A stretch of DNA of 64,000 nt, taken from assembly GCF_021277265.1 (NCBI RefSeq), contig NZ_JAJSOH010000004.1, forward strand, positions 248,001-312,000, given 5' to 3'. A model generated the notes under the pieces. The model did no database searches. It saw only the letters and a list, made by a program, of their open reading frames with translations, and was not told the origin of the DNA. The number at the start of each line of letters is the position of its first letter. The first letter of the stretch is position 1. This stretch comes from Kineosporia rhizophila. Lineage in GTDB: Bacteria > Actinomycetota > Actinomycetes > Actinomycetales > Kineosporiaceae. This document shows, one piece after another, positions 44,473-54,013 of the stretch. The translations under genes and the position numbers were made by a program.

Positions 44473-45470
44473 CCCCTGGCGCCAGGAGCCATCCCGGCGT
44501 AGGCCGAGCGGTCCCGCCCATCGCGCTTGGCCACGTACAGGGCCGCGTCCGCGCTGGCGTAGAGCTCCGGCAGATCGCGTCCGTCGGTCGGGGCGTGGGC
44601 CACGCCGATGCTCACGGTGAAGGACAGAACGGTTCCGTCCGGGAGTTCCAGCGGGGAGGCGCGCACCGTCTGGACCAGCTGCTCGGCCCGTCGCACCGCC
44701 ACCTCGTGGTCGCAGCCCGGCAGCAGTACGGCGAGTTCGTCGCCGCCCATCCGCCCGATCACCGCGTCGGGGCGGGTGTTGGCAGCCAGGACGGCGGCCA
44801 GGTGCTTCAGGGCGGCGTCGCCGACCGGGTGGCCGTAGGTGTCGTTGATGGTCTTGAACCGGTCCAGGTCGACCACCAGCAGAGCAGCGCCCGGCGGCCC
44901 GGGGCCGGCCGCGAGCGCACCTCGGGCGGCCTCGTCGAGGACCCGGCGGGTGACCAGCCCGGTCAGGTCGTCCAGGTCGGCCTGGCGGCGGAGTTGCTCG
45001 GTGAGGCGGCGGCGGGCCTGGTTGCCGCGGGTCAGCAGGACCGACGACGAGGTGGCCACCACCCACAGGTAGACGAAGTCGCGTACGGCCTCGGCGAGTG
45101 GGTAGTGGCTGAACAGGAGGGCGAGAGACCCGGCCAGGGCGATCGCCAGGACGATTCCCCAGACCGCCGCGGCGCCGGTGTAGCCGAAGACGAAGGCGTC
45201 CACCGGCAGCAGGACGATGCCGGCCAGCAGGATGCCGATGGCCGAGCGGTTCGCCTCCGGAACGTCCCAGGCGCCGAACCCGCGGCCGGAGCCGACGGTG
45301 ACGTGGCTTACCTCGGCCCGCACCCACCGGGACAGGGCCTGCGCTCGTGCGGCCGCGCCCGCCGACAGTGCGCGCCACCTGGTCATGCTGCTCACGAGTC
45401 CGTTCCGGCCGTCGGCGTCACTTCCGGTGAAGATCGGCGGAACCGGTCGTTGACCTGAGAGGATGTCCAC
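44469..45470 (-). CDS. Membrane diguanylate cyclase (GGDEF domain)
   Basis: 333 residues if begun at GTG 45470; ATG at 45386 (MTRWRALSAG) is an alternative. Two to three membrane helices (about 75-145) precede the GGDEF domain: DLDDLTGLVTRRVL, LLVVDLDRFKTINDTYGHPVGD, and the catalytic GRMGGDELAVLLPGC. The site is GGDEL, which is active in many cyclases. The product-inhibition RxxD motif is not intact (RPDA). It probably makes cyclic di-GMP in response to a membrane or envelope signal. Its neighbours do not suggest a pathway. Confidence 0.92.
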   Translation of the reverse strand: MDILSGQRPVPPIFTGSDADGRNGLVSSMTRWRALSAGAAARAQALSRWVRAEVSHVTVGSGRGFGAWDVPEANRSAIGILLAGIVLLPVDAFVFGYTGAAAVWGIVLAIALAGSLALLFSHYPLAEAVRDFVYLWVVATSSSVLLTRGNQARRRLTEQLRRQADLDDLTGLVTRRVLDEAARGALAAGPGPPGAALLVVDLDRFKTINDTYGHPVGDAALKHLAAVLAANTRPDAVIGRMGGDELAVLLPGCDHEVAVRRAEQLVQTVRASPLELPDGTVLSFTVSIGVAHAPTDGRDLPELYASADAALYVAKRDGRDRSAYAGMAPGARG

Positions 45471-45508
45471 CGGAAGCGGGATATCCGGGGTCCGGCGAAG
45501 GCGCTGGT

Positions 45509-45537
45509 TTGCTCCTTGGCCTCGCTATCCGTAATCT
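45509..45537 (+). promoter_or_regulatory. Candidate promoter of rplU-rpmA
   Basis: TTGCTC (45509-45514), a 17-bp spacer and TAATCT (45532-45537) fit a housekeeping promoter. The leader before rplU would be about 105 nt and could hold autoregulatory RNA structure, but I see no family-specific motif. Confidence 0.5.
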
Positions 45538-45647
45538 TTACTGCGGTGCGCCGCCTGGCATCGATATGCCTGCGTTGAGCCCTCACCCTTCCGGGGTGTC
45601 GGGGAGAGAACCGCACCCCCGTTGAACTGACCGGAGAGTGATTTCAC

Positions 45648-45956
45648 GTGTACGCGATCGTCCGCGCTGGTGGCCGCCAGGAGAAGGTGTCCGTCGGCGA
45701 CGTCCTCACTGTTGACAAGGTCGAGGGCGCGCCCGGCGACGCCGTGAAGCTCGTCCCGCTGCTGCTGGTCGACGGCACCGACGTGACCAGCGCCGCCGAC
45801 GCCCTCGCCAAGGTGAGCGTCGCCGCCGAGATCGTCGAGGCCGCCAAGGGCCCGAAGATCGTCATCCAGAAGTTCAAGAACAAGACCGGTTACAAGAAGC
45901 GCCAGGGCCACCGCCAGCCGCTGACCAAGATCAAGATCACCGGTATCTCCAAGTAG
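45648..45956 (+). CDS. rplU: 50S ribosomal protein L21
   Basis: 102 residues from GTG with GGAG upstream. The sequence [26 protein letters not shown] and the C-terminal [26 protein letters not shown] match L21. It is the first gene of the L21-L27-Obg cluster, 32 bp before rpmA. Confidence 0.97.
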   Translation: MYAIVRAGGRQEKVSVGDVLTVDKVEGAPGDAVKLVPLLLVDGTDVTSAADALAKVSVAAEIVEAAKGPKIVIQKFKNKTGYKKRQGHRQPLTKIKITGISK

Positions 45957-45988
45957 TCCACGGCTGAGCAGAAGGCAGGAAGAATCAC

Positions 45989-46252
45989 ATGGCACACAAG
46001 AAGGGCGCCAGCTCCTCCCGTAACGGCCGCGACTCCAACGCTCAGCGTCTGGGTGTCAAGCGGTTCGGTGGTCAGCTGGTCAAGTCGGGCGAGATCATCG
46101 TGCGTCAGCGCGGCACCCACTTCCACCCGGGCGAGAACGTCGGCCGCGGCAAGGACGACACGCTGTTCGCGCTGACCCCGGGTGCGGTGGAGTTCGGCCA
46201 GCGTCGTGGCCGTCGCATCATCAGCATCGTCAGCCCGGTCGGCGCCGAGTAA
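45989..46252 (+). CDS. rpmA: 50S ribosomal protein L27
   Basis: 87 residues. [29 protein letters not shown] is the L27 hallmark, with no N-terminal extension for cleavage. A hairpin terminator follows. Confidence 0.97.
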   Translation: MAHKKGASSSRNGRDSNAQRLGVKRFGGQLVKSGEIIVRQRGTHFHPGENVGRGKDDTLFALTPGAVEFGQRRGRRIISIVSPVGAE

Positions 46253-46275
46253 GCACCGCTTCGAGCTTTCCGCAC

Positions 46276-46305
46276 GAGGGCGGGCCGGGTGACCGGCTCG
46301 CCCTC
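46276..46305 (+). terminator. Terminator after rpmA
   Basis: GAGGGCG (46276-46282) and CGCCCTC (46299-46305) enclose a loop with a nested GCCGGG/CCGG pairing and are followed by TTGCG. The remaining 46306-46523 before obg shows no clear gene or repeat. Confidence 0.65.
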
Positions 46306-46523
46306 TTGCGTGTCCAGGTACGCATCATGTCCTGGTTGCACCCGACTCACGGGTAGTACGACAACGTTGCACGGATCAGGAAGCATGCTCGGGGCCGAGG
46401 AAGTCCCTGAAGAGAACACCGGCATCCTCAATTCGGCCTTGCAGCGGCAGTCAGTTCGCGCTGGTACCCACGAACTGATCCATCACTACGGGCGGGGTAC
46501 CACCGAAGAGAGCAGAGGCCGGC

Positions 46524-48068
46524 ATGGTGACCTTCGTAGACCGGGTCACGCTGCACGTTGCGGCAGGTAACGGCGGGCACGGGTGTGCTTCCGTGCACCG
46601 GGAGAAGTTCAAGCCCCTGGGCGGGCCGGACGGCGGCAACGGCGGCAAGGGCGGTGACGTGACCCTGGTGGTCGATCCGCAGACCACCACGCTGCTCGAC
46701 TACCACCGTTCCCCGCACCGCAAGGCCACCAACGGCAAGCCCGGCGAGGGCGACCACCGTAACGGCGCCAACGGCGAGGACATGATCCTCGGGGTGCCGG
46801 ACGGCACGATGGTCAAGGACGCCGACGGCAACCTGATCGCCGACCTGGTCGGCAACGGGGCCAGCTACGTGGTCGCCGAGGGCGGCCGCGGCGGCCTGGG
46901 CAACGCGGCGCTGGCCTCGGCCCGCCGCAAGGCGCCCGGCTTCGCGCTGCTCGGTGAGCCCGGCTGGGCCGGTGACGTCACGCTGGAGCTGAAGACGGTC
47001 GCCGACATCGGCCTGATCGGCTTCCCCAGCGCGGGCAAGTCCAGCCTGATCGCGGCCGTCTCGGCGGCCCGCCCGAAGATCGCCGACTACCCGTTCACCA
47101 CCCTGGTCCCGAACCTGGGCGTGGTCGAGGCCGGCGACGTGAGGTTCACCGTGGCCGACGTGCCCGGGCTGATCCCCGGCGCGAGCGAGGGCAAGGGCCT
47201 GGGCCTGGAGTTCCTGCGTCACGTGGAGCGCTGCGCCGCCCTGGTGCAGGTGCTCGACTGCGCCACCCTGGAACCCGGCCGCGACCCGCTCAGCGACCTC
47301 GACGTGATCGAGGCCGAGCTGGACGCCTACCCGGTCGAGCCGGGCACCAAGCCGCTGAAGGAGCGGCCGCGCCTGGTCGTGCTGAACAAGGTCGACGTGC
47401 CCGAGGCTCGTGAGCTGGCCGAGATGGTCAAGCCCGACCTGGAGGCCCGCGGCCTGAAGGTGTTCGTCGTCTCCACCATCGCCCACGAGGGGCTGCGTCA
47501 GCTCACCTTCGCGATGGCCGACCTGGTGGCCCAGGCCCGCGCCGACGCCGGCCCGGTCGAGGCCCCGCGGGTGGTCGTCCGGCCGGTCCCGGTGACCGAG
47601 AAGGACGCCTTCGACGTGCGCCGCGAGAACAGCGCGGACGGCCCGTTCTACCGGGTGCGCGGGGCCAAGCCCGAGCGCTGGGTGCGCCAGACCGACTTCG
47701 CCAACGACGAGGCGGTCGGCTACCTGGCCGACCGGCTGGCCCGGCTCGGGGTCGAGGACGCGCTGGCGAAGGCCGGTGCGGTGGCCGGCGCCACGGTGGT
47801 GATCGGTGGCGACGACGGGGTGATCTTCGACTGGGAGCCCACGCTGATCGCGGCCGCCACCGGCCCGGCGGCGCCGCGTGGTTCCGACGTCCGGCTGGAG
47901 TCCGACGCCCGTCCGACCCGGGCCATGCGGCGCGAGAAGTACGTGGACTCGATGAACGCCAAGACGGAGGCCCGGGACGAGCTGGCTCATGAGCGCCAGG
48001 CCGGTCACTGGACCGATCCGGCCCTCGACGAGGCGTCGGCCGGGGCGCTGGAGGACGGGCGGGACTGA
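46524..48068 (+). CDS. obg: Obg family GTPase CgtA
   Basis: 514 residues. The glycine-rich OBG fold is [20 protein letters not shown] to [19 protein letters not shown]. The G domain has G1 [11 protein letters not shown]3 [17 protein letters not shown]4 NKVDVP and G5 [10 protein letters not shown]-terminal OCT domain (about 340-420) and a variable tail follow. It acts in 50S assembly and stress control next to L21/L27. ATG at 46524 could shift to GTG at 46527. Confidence 0.97.
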   Translation: MVTFVDRVTLHVAAGNGGHGCASVHREKFKPLGGPDGGNGGKGGDVTLVVDPQTTTLLDYHRSPHRKATNGKPGEGDHRNGANGEDMILGVPDGTMVKDADGNLIADLVGNGASYVVAEGGRGGLGNAALASARRKAPGFALLGEPGWAGDVTLELKTVADIGLIGFPSAGKSSLIAAVSAARPKIADYPFTTLVPNLGVVEAGDVRFTVADVPGLIPGASEGKGLGLEFLRHVERCAALVQVLDCATLEPGRDPLSDLDVIEAELDAYPVEPGTKPLKERPRLVVLNKVDVPEARELAEMVKPDLEARGLKVFVVSTIAHEGLRQLTFAMADLVAQARADAGPVEAPRVVVRPVPVTEKDAFDVRRENSADGPFYRVRGAKPERWVRQTDFANDEAVGYLADRLARLGVEDALAKAGAVAGATVVIGGDDGVIFDWEPTLIAAATGPAAPRGSDVRLESDARPTRAMRREKYVDSMNAKTEARDELAHERQAGHWTDPALDEASAGALEDGRD

Positions 48069-48126
48069 GTCCGAGGCGTGAAACCGCTTTGACCGGGGCC
48101 GGGCCGGGGTTGGTAGGACTAGCACC

Positions 48127-49263
48127 GTGGATGCTCAGGAGTCGGGTCGTCAGCGGCTGGTGGCCGCCCAGCGGATCGTGGTCAAGGTCGGTTCCTCGTC
48201 CCTGACCTCGGCGGCCGGCGGCCCGATCGCCGCGGAGCGGATCGAGCAGCTGGTCGCGGCGCTGGCCGAGCACCGGCGGGCCGGTCAGGAGATCGTCCTG
48301 GTCTCCTCCGGCGCGATCGCCGCCGGCCTGGCCCCGCTCACCCTCGCCCGGCGCCCGAAGGACCTGGCCACCCAGCAGGCCGCGGCCAGCGTCGGGCAGG
48401 GCCTGCTGATGGCGCACTACACGGCGGCCTTCGCCCGGCGGGAGATCACCGTCGGGCAGGTCCTGCTGACCGCCGACGACGTGATCCGGCGCACGCACTA
48501 CGCCAACGCCCGGCGCACCCTCACCCGGCTGCTCGGGCTGGGGGTGCTGCCGGTGGTGAACGAGAACGACACGGTGGCCACCGACGAGATCCGGTTCGGC
48601 GACAACGACCGGCTGGCCGCCCTGGTGGCGCACCTGGTCCGGGCCGACGCCCTGGTGCTGCTGTCCGACGTCGACGCGCTCTACGACGGCCCGCCGAGCC
48701 GTCCCGGCGCCCGCCGGATCGACCTGGTGAGCGGCCCGGCCGATCTCGAAGGGGTGGAGATCGGCTCGGTGGGCAGCAATGTCGGCACCGGCGGCATGGT
48801 GACGAAGGTCGACGCGGCCCGGATCGCCACCGTCGCAGGCATCCCCACCCTGCTCACCTCGGCCGCGAATGCCGCCGACGGCCTGGCCGGCAAAGACGTG
48901 GGCACCTGGTTCGAGGCCCGCGGCGGACGTACCGCCAGCCGCCTGCTCTGGCTGCGTCACGCGGCCAAGGCGGGCGGGCGCCTGGTGCTGGACGAGGGGG
49001 CGGTCGCCGCCGTGGTGCAGCGCCGGATGTCGCTGCTGCCCGCCGGGGTGGTCAAGGTCGAGGGCCGGTTCGCCGCGGGGGAGGCGGTGGACCTGGTGAA
49101 TCCGGCCGGCGCCGCGGTGGCCCGGGGGCTGGTGAACTTCGACTCGGGTGAACTGCCCGCCCTGCTGGGGCGTTCCACCCGTGAGCTGGCCGAGGAGCTC
49201 GGGCCGGACTACTCGCGGGAGATCGTGCACCGCGACGACATCGTCCTGCTGCGCGGTCGCTGA
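48127..49263 (+). CDS. proB: Glutamate 5-kinase
   Basis: 378 residues. The kinase domain (RIVVKVGSSSLTS, EIVLVSSGAIAAGL, VVNENDTVATDEIRFGDNDRLAALVA, LLSDVDALYDG) and a C-terminal PUA domain (about 285-365) match ProB. It makes gamma-glutamyl phosphate for proline synthesis. AGGACT exactly 6 nt before GTG hints at leaderless translation. ProA follows after one unknown gene. Confidence 0.96.
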   Translation: MDAQESGRQRLVAAQRIVVKVGSSSLTSAAGGPIAAERIEQLVAALAEHRRAGQEIVLVSSGAIAAGLAPLTLARRPKDLATQQAAASVGQGLLMAHYTAAFARREITVGQVLLTADDVIRRTHYANARRTLTRLLGLGVLPVVNENDTVATDEIRFGDNDRLAALVAHLVRADALVLLSDVDALYDGPPSRPGARRIDLVSGPADLEGVEIGSVGSNVGTGGMVTKVDAARIATVAGIPTLLTSAANAADGLAGKDVGTWFEARGGRTASRLLWLRHAAKAGGRLVLDEGAVAAVVQRRMSLLPAGVVKVEGRFAAGEAVDLVNPAGAAVARGLVNFDSGELPALLGRSTRELAEELGPDYSREIVHRDDIVLLRGR

Positions 49264-49294
49264 GCAGATCCGACGCAGATCGGACGCACAGAAA

Positions 49295-49317
49295 ACGGGC
49301 AGATCACCTGCCCCGTG
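49295..49317 (+). terminator. Weak hairpin after proB
   Basis: GGGCAG (49297-49302) and CTGCCC (49308-49313), with flanking ACG/CGT pairing, follow a run of four A. Stem is short, so strength is uncertain. Confidence 0.35.
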
Positions 49318-49429
49318 ACTATCCCGCCACACCACGCATCAAGATTGCGCGGCTGTGCTGATCCTACGAATTCAGCGGTTCGTGGCCGATTCCCGAGACG
49401 TTCGCGTCGCCATCTGCTCAACTAGAGGG

Positions 49430-49879
49430 GTGTCAATCGGATCACGTCACGACGTCCCCTCCACGTCGTGCGTGCGGCGCGCAGCCCTCGAGCAGCAGCC
49501 GTACATCGCCCGCGCCGAAGATCCTGCTGCTGCGCGCGAACTGTGGTTCGTCACGGTCACGGTCGGCGGGGGCGCCCTCGTCCTGCCCGAGGTCCGGGCC
49601 GCGCTCGAGCGGCTCAGCGTCGAGCGGGCGTTCGTGGTCAGCATCCGCTACGACCGCACGCGGGCCCAGGTGCGCTACTGGGACGAGTGCGACGACGCGG
49701 CCCAGGCCACCCGTCAGGCCCTCTCGCTGTGGGGCGACGAGGAGGTCTTCGAGGAGCTTCCCGGCTGGCGGGTGAGCGGCCTCGAGGTGGTCGACCTGGC
49801 CTCGGCCCAGCAGCAGTGGGACCGGGACGGGCACCAGCGGGTGTACGCCTTGGGAGAGATCGTCCCTTTTGACGACTGA
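49430..49879 (+). CDS. Hypothetical protein between proB and proA
   Basis: 149 residues from GTG at 49430, placed because TCAACT lies exactly 6 nt upstream as at other leaderless genes here; an ATG or other start upstream to 49355 is possible. The protein is acidic and mixed alpha/beta (ELWFVTVTVGGGALVLPEVRAALERLSVERAFVVSIRYDRTRAQVRYWDECDDAAQATRQAL, WDEEV-like end). I recognise no family. It sits in the proline operon region, but no link to proline synthesis is visible. Confidence 0.6.
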   Translation: MSIGSRHDVPSTSCVRRAALEQQPYIARAEDPAAARELWFVTVTVGGGALVLPEVRAALERLSVERAFVVSIRYDRTRAQVRYWDECDDAAQATRQALSLWGDEEVFEELPGWRVSGLEVVDLASAQQQWDRDGHQRVYALGEIVPFDD

Positions 49880-49988
49880 GAGAACCCTCAGAACTGTGGA
49901 CGATCGGGGCGGCCTGGTCACCCGTCCGGCGGTCGGGTGCGCGGAAAGATTTGGTCAACCCTGTGGGCGAGCCCATTAGAGTGGCCCG

Positions 49989-51293
49989 GTGAGTACCGAA
50001 GTCGAGTCGCCCAGTGCTTCCGCGACAGACGTCCGCGATGCCGTGCACGAGGTGGCGGGCCGGGCCAAGCAGGCCGCCCGGGCTCTGGCCACCGCCCCGC
50101 GTGAGGTGAAGGACGCGGCGCTCGGCGCCCTCGCCGAGGCCCTGGTGGCCGAGACCCCGCGCATCGTCGCCGCGAACGCAGAAGACCTGGAGCGCGGCGA
50201 GCGCACCGGTCTGGCCGCCAACCTGGCCGACCGGCTCCGGCTCGACCCGCCGCGGATCGAGGCGATCGCCGGTGCGGTGCGCGAGATCGTCGGCCTGCCC
50301 GACCCGGTGGGCGAGGTGGTGCGCGGTTCCACGCTGCCCAACGGTCTGCGCCTGCGTCAGGTGCGGGTGCCGATGGGCGTCATCGGGATGGTCTACGAGG
50401 CCCGGCCGAACGTCACGATCGACGCGGCCAGCCTGGCCCTGAAGAGCGGTAATGCGGCGGTGCTGCGCGGTGGCTCGGCCGCCGAGTCCACCAACACGGT
50501 GCTGGTCGACCTGATCCGCCAGGCCCTGCAGAGTGTCGGTCTGCCGGCCGACGCGGTGGCCACCATCGACCCGTGGGGCCGTGAGGGCGTGCAGCACCTG
50601 ATGCGCGCCCGGAGCCTGGTCGACCTGCTGGTCCCGCGCGGCGGGGCCGGGCTGATCAGGACCGTGGTGGAGAACTCGACCGTGCCGGTGATCGAGACCG
50701 GCACCGGCAACTGCCACGTCTTCGTCGACGCGAGCGCCGACCAGGCGATGGCCCTCGAGGTCACGCTGAACGCCAAGCTGCGGCGCACCAGCGTCTGCAA
50801 CGCGGCCGAGACGCTGCTGGTGCACGCGTCCGCCGCCGACACCTTCCTGCCCGCCGCGCTCACCGCGCTGGCCGAGCAGGGGGTGCGCATCCACGCCGAC
50901 GCGCGCGCTCTGGCCGCCGCCGAGGCAGCCGGGGTGAAGGCCGAGCCGGCCACCGAAGACGACTGGTACACCGAGTACCTCGCCGCCGAGATCGCGGTCG
51001 GCGTGGTCGACGACCTGACCGGGGCGATCGAGCACATCCGCACCTACTCCAGCGGTCACACCGAGGCGATCCTGACCTCCGACCTGCGCTCGGCCGAGCG
51101 GTTCACCGCCGAGGTCGACTCCGCCGTGGTGGCGGTCAACGCCTCCACCGCGTTCACCGACGGCGGCCAGTTCGGGCTCGGCGCCGAGGTCGGCATCTCC
51201 ACCCAGAAGCTCCATGCCCGTGGGCCGATGGGCCTGGCCGAGCTGACGTCCACCAAGTGGATCGTCAACGGCGACGGCCACACCCGTCCCTGA
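49989..51293 (+). CDS. proA: Gamma-glutamyl phosphate reductase
   Basis: 434 residues from GTG. The substrate site includes GNAAVLRGGSAAESTNTVLVDLIR, the catalytic Cys270 in RRTSVCNAAETLLVH, and HTEAILTSDL and FTDGGQFGLGAEVGISTQKLHARGPMGL match ProA. It reduces gamma-glutamyl phosphate to the semialdehyde. TAGAGT exactly 6 nt before the start suggests a leaderless promoter. Confidence 0.97.
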   Translation: MSTEVESPSASATDVRDAVHEVAGRAKQAARALATAPREVKDAALGALAEALVAETPRIVAANAEDLERGERTGLAANLADRLRLDPPRIEAIAGAVREIVGLPDPVGEVVRGSTLPNGLRLRQVRVPMGVIGMVYEARPNVTIDAASLALKSGNAAVLRGGSAAESTNTVLVDLIRQALQSVGLPADAVATIDPWGREGVQHLMRARSLVDLLVPRGGAGLIRTVVENSTVPVIETGTGNCHVFVDASADQAMALEVTLNAKLRRTSVCNAAETLLVHASAADTFLPAALTALAEQGVRIHADARALAAAEAAGVKAEPATEDDWYTEYLAAEIAVGVVDDLTGAIEHIRTYSSGHTEAILTSDLRSAERFTAEVDSAVVAVNASTAFTDGGQFGLGAEVGISTQKLHARGPMGLAELTSTKWIVNGDGHTRP

Positions 51294-51330
51294 TCATCCC
51301 CCTTCGACGAAAACCGGGAGTACCCAACGC

Positions 51331-52026
51331 ATGGAGGCGACCGAGGTCCGCAAGCTCACCGAGCTTGAGGAGCGGCACTGGTGGTACCGCGAGCGCCGGC
51401 ACCTGCTGGCCCAGGCCGTCGCCGATCTGAAGCCGGGGCGCGCGCTCGACGTGGGCGCCGCGGGTGGTGGCAACACCCGGGTGCTGCAGTCGCTCGGCTG
51501 GCAGGCGGCAGCCCTGGAGTACGGCCCCACCGGCGCCGAAGTCTGCGCCGCCCGGGGCATTCCGGTGCTACGCGGCGATGCCACCCGGCTCCCGCTGGAG
51601 CCGGCCAGTCTCGACCTGGTGGTCGCCTTCGACGTGCTCGAGCATCTGGAGGACGACAAGGCCGCCGCCACCGGGGTGTTCGACGCGCTCAAGCCGGGAG
51701 GGACGTTCCTGGTGGCGGTCCCGTGCGACCCGAAGCTCTGGTCGGCACACGACGACGCGGTCGGCCACGTGCGCCGCTACACCCGGCAGACGCTCGGAGA
51801 CCTCTTGCAGGGTGCGGGTTTCGAGCTGGAACCGATGATCAGCTGGAACGTGCTGATGCGCCCGCTGGTGCAGCTGCGCCGCCGCAGTTCCACCGGTAGC
51901 GACCTGGACAACCCGCCCGCGCTGCTGAACAACGCCCTGCGCGCGGTGATCACGCTGGAGCGCTATCTGCCGGTGAAGTCGCTGCCGGGTGTCACCCTGC
52001 TGGTCCACGCGAAAAAGCCCGCGTAG
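51331..52026 (+). CDS. Class I SAM-dependent methyltransferase
   Basis: 231 residues. SAM motif I is ALDVGAAGGGNTRVLQSLG, followed by DLVVAFDVLEHLEDDKAA and LKPGGTFLVAVPCDPKLWSAHD, typical of Methyltransf_11-type enzymes. The start of the protein, ELEERHWWYRERRHLLAQ, is also seen in polyketide or polysaccharide methyltransferases. It lies just after proA and is convergent with a membrane glycosyltransferase, so both may act on a cell-surface glycan. The substrate is unknown. Confidence 0.9.
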   Translation: MEATEVRKLTELEERHWWYRERRHLLAQAVADLKPGRALDVGAAGGGNTRVLQSLGWQAAALEYGPTGAEVCAARGIPVLRGDATRLPLEPASLDLVVAFDVLEHLEDDKAAATGVFDALKPGGTFLVAVPCDPKLWSAHDDAVGHVRRYTRQTLGDLLQGAGFELEPMISWNVLMRPLVQLRRRSSTGSDLDNPPALLNNALRAVITLERYLPVKSLPGVTLLVHAKKPA

Positions 52027-52036
52027 GAACGCGGGC
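52017..52036. terminator. Hairpin between methyltransferase and glycosyltransferase
   Basis: GCCCGCGT (52017-52024) and ACGCGGGC (52029-52036) enclose AGGA and overlap the methyltransferase stop. A run of A on the left gives a T-run on the minus strand, so it can also serve the convergent gene. Confidence 0.65.
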
Positions 52037-52050
52037 CGTCACCGACGTCC

Positions 52051-53037
52051 TCAATTCTCTTCCGGGTCCCACTCGAACGAGTCGTACGCGATGTGGTACG
52101 TCGGCCGCCCCTGCAACTGCGTGTAGAGCCGGCCGACGTACTCACCGAGCAGCCCCAGGCACAGCAGTTGCACCGCGCCGACCCCCGCGACCACCACGAA
52201 CGTCGAGGTCCAGCCGGGCAGTGTGTGGTCGGTCAGGAAGGCGACGATCGCCACTGCGAACAGCACCGCGGTGACCAGGGCGCCGCCCAGACCGAAGTAG
52301 GTGGCCAGGCGCAGCGGGGCGACCGAGAAACCGGTCAGGCTGTCCACCGTGAGCCGGATCATCCGCGACAGCGGGTACTTCGTGGTGCCCGCGGCCCGCT
52401 CCTCCCGCCGGTAACCGACCTGTGCACTGGGGAATCCGAGCGCGGGCACGACCAGCCGTAGCACCCGGTTCTGGGCCGGCAGCCGGTTCACCGCGTCGAC
52501 CGTGGCCCGTGACATCAGGCGGAAGTCGCCCGCGTCGGCAGGCACGTGATGGCCGACCAGCCGCCGGATCATCCGGTAGTAGCCGTCGGCCGTGAGCCGT
52601 TTGAACGCCGAGTCGGTGGTGCGGTCGTTGCGCACGCCGTAGACCACGTCGGCGGACTGTTCCCGGGCCGCCGTGAGCATCTCCGCGATCGTCTCCGGCG
52701 GGTCCTGCAGGTCGGCGTCGATGGTGGCGACCCAGTTGCCCCGGGCCCGCATCAACCCGGCCGACAGCGCCGCCTGGTGCCCGGCGTTGGCCCGCAGCCG
52801 GATCACCCGCAGCTGCGGCCAGTCGCGGCGCGCCTTCTCCAGCAGCGCCGGGGTGGTGTCGCGGCTGCCGTCGTCGACCACCACGACCTCGTAGGACTGG
52901 CCCAGGTCGTCGAGGACCGGCCGCAGCCGGTCGACGAACATGCCGATCACGGCCTCTTCGTCGAACATCGGCACGACCACGCTCAGCTGCGGGGGCAGGG
53001 CGTGGTCGCGGTCGGTGCCGGCTCCGGGTCTCATCAC
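52051..53037 (-). CDS. Membrane glycosyltransferase family 2 (DPM1/GtrB-like)
   Basis: 328 residues. The GT-A nucleotide site LSVVVPMFDEEAVIGMFVDRL, VVVVDDGSRDTTPALL and the metal motif DADLQDPPET are intact, and the acceptor region has GVRNDRTTDSAFKRLTA. Two C-terminal membrane helices (about 235-260 and 270-295) are followed by LLGEYVGRLYTQLQGRPTYHI, as in GtrB/ArnC-type polyprenyl-phosphate glycosyltransferases. It likely charges a lipid carrier with a sugar for envelope glycosylation. Confidence 0.92.
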   Translation of the reverse strand: MMRPGAGTDRDHALPPQLSVVVPMFDEEAVIGMFVDRLRPVLDDLGQSYEVVVVDDGSRDTTPALLEKARRDWPQLRVIRLRANAGHQAALSAGLMRARGNWVATIDADLQDPPETIAEMLTAAREQSADVVYGVRNDRTTDSAFKRLTADGYYRMIRRLVGHHVPADAGDFRLMSRATVDAVNRLPAQNRVLRLVVPALGFPSAQVGYRREERAAGTTKYPLSRMIRLTVDSLTGFSVAPLRLATYFGLGGALVTAVLFAVAIVAFLTDHTLPGWTSTFVVVAGVGAVQLLCLGLLGEYVGRLYTQLQGRPTYHIAYDSFEWDPEEN

Positions 53038-53188
53038 CAGTCAGCGTAGTGGCCCGACCAGGTGGCCCCGGCCGGGCGGCGAACCGGGCAGTGGGCGGGC
53101 CGCTCGCGCGGGTGGCAACCCGGCATGGCAGAGTAGGTCCGCCCGGGACGATCACCCGGTGCACCCGTTCGATGAGAGGTTCTCCACG

Positions 53189-53350
53189 ATGATCGTGCCC
53201 GCCGCTCTGGTCGCCGCTGCCACCGAGGCCGCCGAGGAGCACCACGAACTGCCGCTCGACGCGTGGGTCTACCCGCTCATCGCGGCCGTGATCTTCTTCG
53301 TGCTCTTCCTGCTGACGTACGCGTTCCGCAACGTTGCCAGCAAGCACTGA
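53189..53350 (+). CDS. Small single-pass membrane protein upstream of nadD
   Basis: 53 residues from ATG at 53189 with GAGAGG upstream. Residues 25-45 (VYPLIAAVIFFVLFLLTYAF) form a membrane helix; the N-terminus is acidic and His-containing. A protein of this size and topology is often found just before nadD in actinobacteria. It ends one base before the nadD start. Its function is unknown. Confidence 0.65.
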   Translation: MIVPAALVAAATEAAEEHHELPLDAWVYPLIAAVIFFVLFLLTYAFRNVASKH

Positions 53351-54004
53351 GTGAACGCCTCCTCCGCCGGTGAGCTCGCCGGGCCGGCCCCGGACCGGCC
53401 CCGGCGGCGCATCGGGGTGATGGGCGGCACCTTCGACCCGGTCCATCACGGCCACCTGGTGGCGGCCTCGGAGGTGGGCAGCCGGTTCGGTCTCGACGAG
53501 GTGCTGTTCGTGCCCACCGGCGAGCCCTGGCAGAAGGTCGACGACCGGCGAGTCAGCCCGGCCGAGCACCGTTATCTGATGACGGTGATCGCCACCGCGG
53601 CCAACCCGCGGTTCACGGTCAGCCGCGTGGACATCGACCGCGGCGGGCCCACCTACACCAAGGACACGCTGCGCGACCTGTCCGAGCTGTACCCGGACGC
53701 GGACCTGTACTTCATCACCGGTGCCGACGCGCTCACCGCGATCCTGTCCTGGAAGAACCCGGACGAGCTGTTCCAGCTGGCCTATTTCATCGGGGTCACC
53801 CGCCCGGGGCACCGGCTGGACGGCTCCGGCCTGCCCGCCGACCGGATCAGCCTGCTCGAGGTGCCGGCCCTGGCGATCTCCTCCACCGACTGCCGCGACC
53901 GGGTCGCCGACGGGGAACCGGTCTGGTACCTCGTGCCCGACGGCGTGGTCCAGTACATCGCCAAGCACGGCCTCTACCGTCCGGAGCGTCCGGAAGCCCT
54001 CTGA
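53351..54004 (+). CDS. nadD: Nicotinate-mononucleotide adenylyltransferase
   Basis: 217 residues from [24 protein letters not shown] is the nucleotidyl-transfer signature (T/HxGH), [12 protein letters not shown] and [15 protein letters not shown] match NadD. It makes deamido-NAD for NAD synthesis. The next gene, rsfS, is 10 bp away. Confidence 0.96.
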   Translation: MNASSAGELAGPAPDRPRRRIGVMGGTFDPVHHGHLVAASEVGSRFGLDEVLFVPTGEPWQKVDDRRVSPAEHRYLMTVIATAANPRFTVSRVDIDRGGPTYTKDTLRDLSELYPDADLYFITGADALTAILSWKNPDELFQLAYFIGVTRPGHRLDGSGLPADRISLLEVPALAISSTDCRDRVADGEPVWYLVPDGVVQYIAKHGLYRPERPEAL

Positions 54005-54013
54005 AGGCGTGAG

